Source: Micrococcaceae bacterium RIT 802 | GTDB taxonomy: Bacteria; Actinomycetota; Actinomycetes; Actinomycetales; Micrococcaceae | Reading direction: 5' to 3' | Assembly (NCBI GenBank): GCA_016892645.1 | Contig: JAFEMX010000001.1 | Location: 372,001-436,000, forward strand | Length of the DNA: 64,000 bases | Part shown: one piece after another, positions 63,317-64,000 of the stretch | Layout of the letters: every line of letters starts with the position of its first letter | Position numbering within the stretch: position 1 is the stretch's first letter | Notes under the pieces: generated by a model | Database searches by the model: none | Told to the model about the DNA's origin: nothing | The model's input: only the letters and a program-made list of their open reading frames with translations | Position numbers and translations under genes: made by a program

Positions 63317-64000
63317 ATGAAGTCGAAATACTTGGTGGCGGCAGTCGTGGCCGTTGCACTGGTGCTGACCGGAATCGCGTGGTCATTGGATTCCGGGCTC
63401 CTGGGCCGCCCAACCGCCGACGGGGACCGATCCATTTCGCCGAGTGGTGGAAGTGCTTCATCGGTGAGCGACCCAAGCGTCTTGCCCGACGGCAGCGGAA
63501 AAGCAGAAGCTCGACTGCCAGCGAAAACGGAGCCTGCCCGGTCGAGCGCAGCGGGGAGTGGGCCGAAAGCTTCATCGCCGGCCGTTGCGGACGATCGAGC
63601 GGCCAAGGCCAGCCGCCCCTCCTGGAATCCGCAACCTGCGGCATCAGAGACTGCTGGCCTGGAGATGCCGACCGCCACACCAGGAACGCACAAGGCGCTG
63701 CCCAAATCCAAGGTGAAAAAGCCGACTCTTTCCGCCGCCCCCAAGAACGGCGTGGCCAAGGGAAAACTGACCTCGAGCTTCCCCAAGAAGGCAGTGCCCG
63801 TGCCTCCCCATCTCAAGATAACGTCGTCATCCGTGGCCGCCCAAGGCACCCGGGTACTCGTCGGCGTCGATGGGCGGTCGAAATCATCCTCCGCCTCGAT
63901 CTTGGCATTCTTCAACCGCGACTTCGCGGCCAGGGGCTGGACCGTAACACGTTCCACCCCCGCTGATCTCACGACCACCCTCCGGGGCACCTACGGACAA
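63317..64000 (+). CDS. Secreted Ala/Pro/Ser/Lys-rich protein (partial, runs off the window)
   Basis: The open frame starts with ATG at 63317 behind GGGGGAG and has no stop in the remaining 228 codons. It begins MKSKYLVAAVVAVALVLTGI, a signal peptide or membrane anchor. About 140 residues of low-complexity Ala/Ser/Pro/Lys sequence follow. From about residue 168 a more regular part begins (LKITSSSVAAQGTRVLVGVDGR, read as LKITSSS then RVLVGVDGRS, and ILAFFNRDFAARGW). This could be the start of a secreted enzyme domain, but no family is recognised. Position beside the polysaccharide genes suggests an envelope role. Confidence 0.6.
   Translation, partial: MKSKYLVAAVVAVALVLTGIAWSLDSGLLGRPTADGDRSISPSGGSASSVSDPSVLPDGSGKAEARLPAKTEPARSSAAGSGPKASSPAVADDRAAKASRPSWNPQPAASETAGLEMPTATPGTHKALPKSKVKKPTLSAAPKNGVAKGKLTSSFPKKAVPVPPHLKITSSSVAAQGTRVLVGVDGRSKSSSASILAFFNRDFAARGWTVTRSTPADLTTTLRGTYGQ

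Overview
The window is high-GC DNA with dense genes, many GTG starts, 4-bp stop/start overlaps and several apparently leaderless promoters. The gene families (WhiB, Rpf with DUF348 repeats, LCP, DUF3499, DUF5719, actinobacterial SpoIIM/RDD, TIGR03089) point to an actinobacterium. Gene content and order fit a member of the Micrococcaceae (Arthrobacter-like) best, but the genus cannot be fixed from sequence reading alone.

Region 1 (1-33.8 kb) is a conserved chromosomal backbone. It starts with purK-purE-LCP on the minus strand, a divergent GtrA gene, a TIGR03089 gene and WhiB. A large glycosyltransferase/DUF5719 pair and the metallopeptidase-like, DUF3499, Trm112 and ahcY genes follow. This order resembles the M. 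tuberculosis Rv3248c-Rv3277 block, without the manB/manA pair expected between DUF3499 and ahcY. Next come an RDD/SpoIIM/TIGR01906 membrane group and a protein O-mannosyltransferase divergent from rsmI. After these lie DUF2231, a succinate-semialdehyde dehydrogenase, a MoxR-DUF58-transglutaminase operon, and tatD-rpfB-rsmA-ispE followed by an ABC-F ATPase. Strong GC-rich hairpins separate three convergent gene pairs.

Region 2 (33.8-64 kb) starts at a tRNA-Gln(TTG) gene and looks like an accessory exopolysaccharide island. Three giant LuxR-type ATPase regulators (823, 895 and 897 aa) are encoded in tandem; only the third keeps an intact Walker A lysine. A 545-bp non-coding stretch follows. It can fold into nested helices and a very stable Y-shaped hairpin and ends in an intrinsic-type terminator. 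Then comes a nearly continuous, translationally coupled operon of 13 genes: initiating sugar-phosphate transferase, WlbA-like dehydrogenase, epimerase, two DegT aminotransferases, NeuD/PglD-type acetyltransferase, four glycosyltransferases, Wzx flippase, a secreted glycosidase-like lipoprotein, a Wzz-like protein and a Wzy polymerase fused to a second Wzz-like domain. On the opposite strand lie a WlbB/WbpD-like acetyltransferase and a triple-glycosyltransferase fusion. The start of a secreted Ala/Pro/Lys-rich protein runs off the right edge.

Inferred pathway: the WlbA-, WbpE- and WlbB-like enzymes would make a 2,3-diacetamido uronic-acid type sugar nucleotide, and the other DegT plus the PglD-like acetyltransferase a 4-acetamido sugar. 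The sugar-phosphate transferase would load the lipid carrier, the glycosyltransferases extend it, Wzx flips it, and Wzy with the Wzz domains polymerises it. The LuxR trio and the structured leader are the natural candidates for regulation. Possible operator-like repeats lie upstream of the second LuxR gene, the operon and the right-edge gene.
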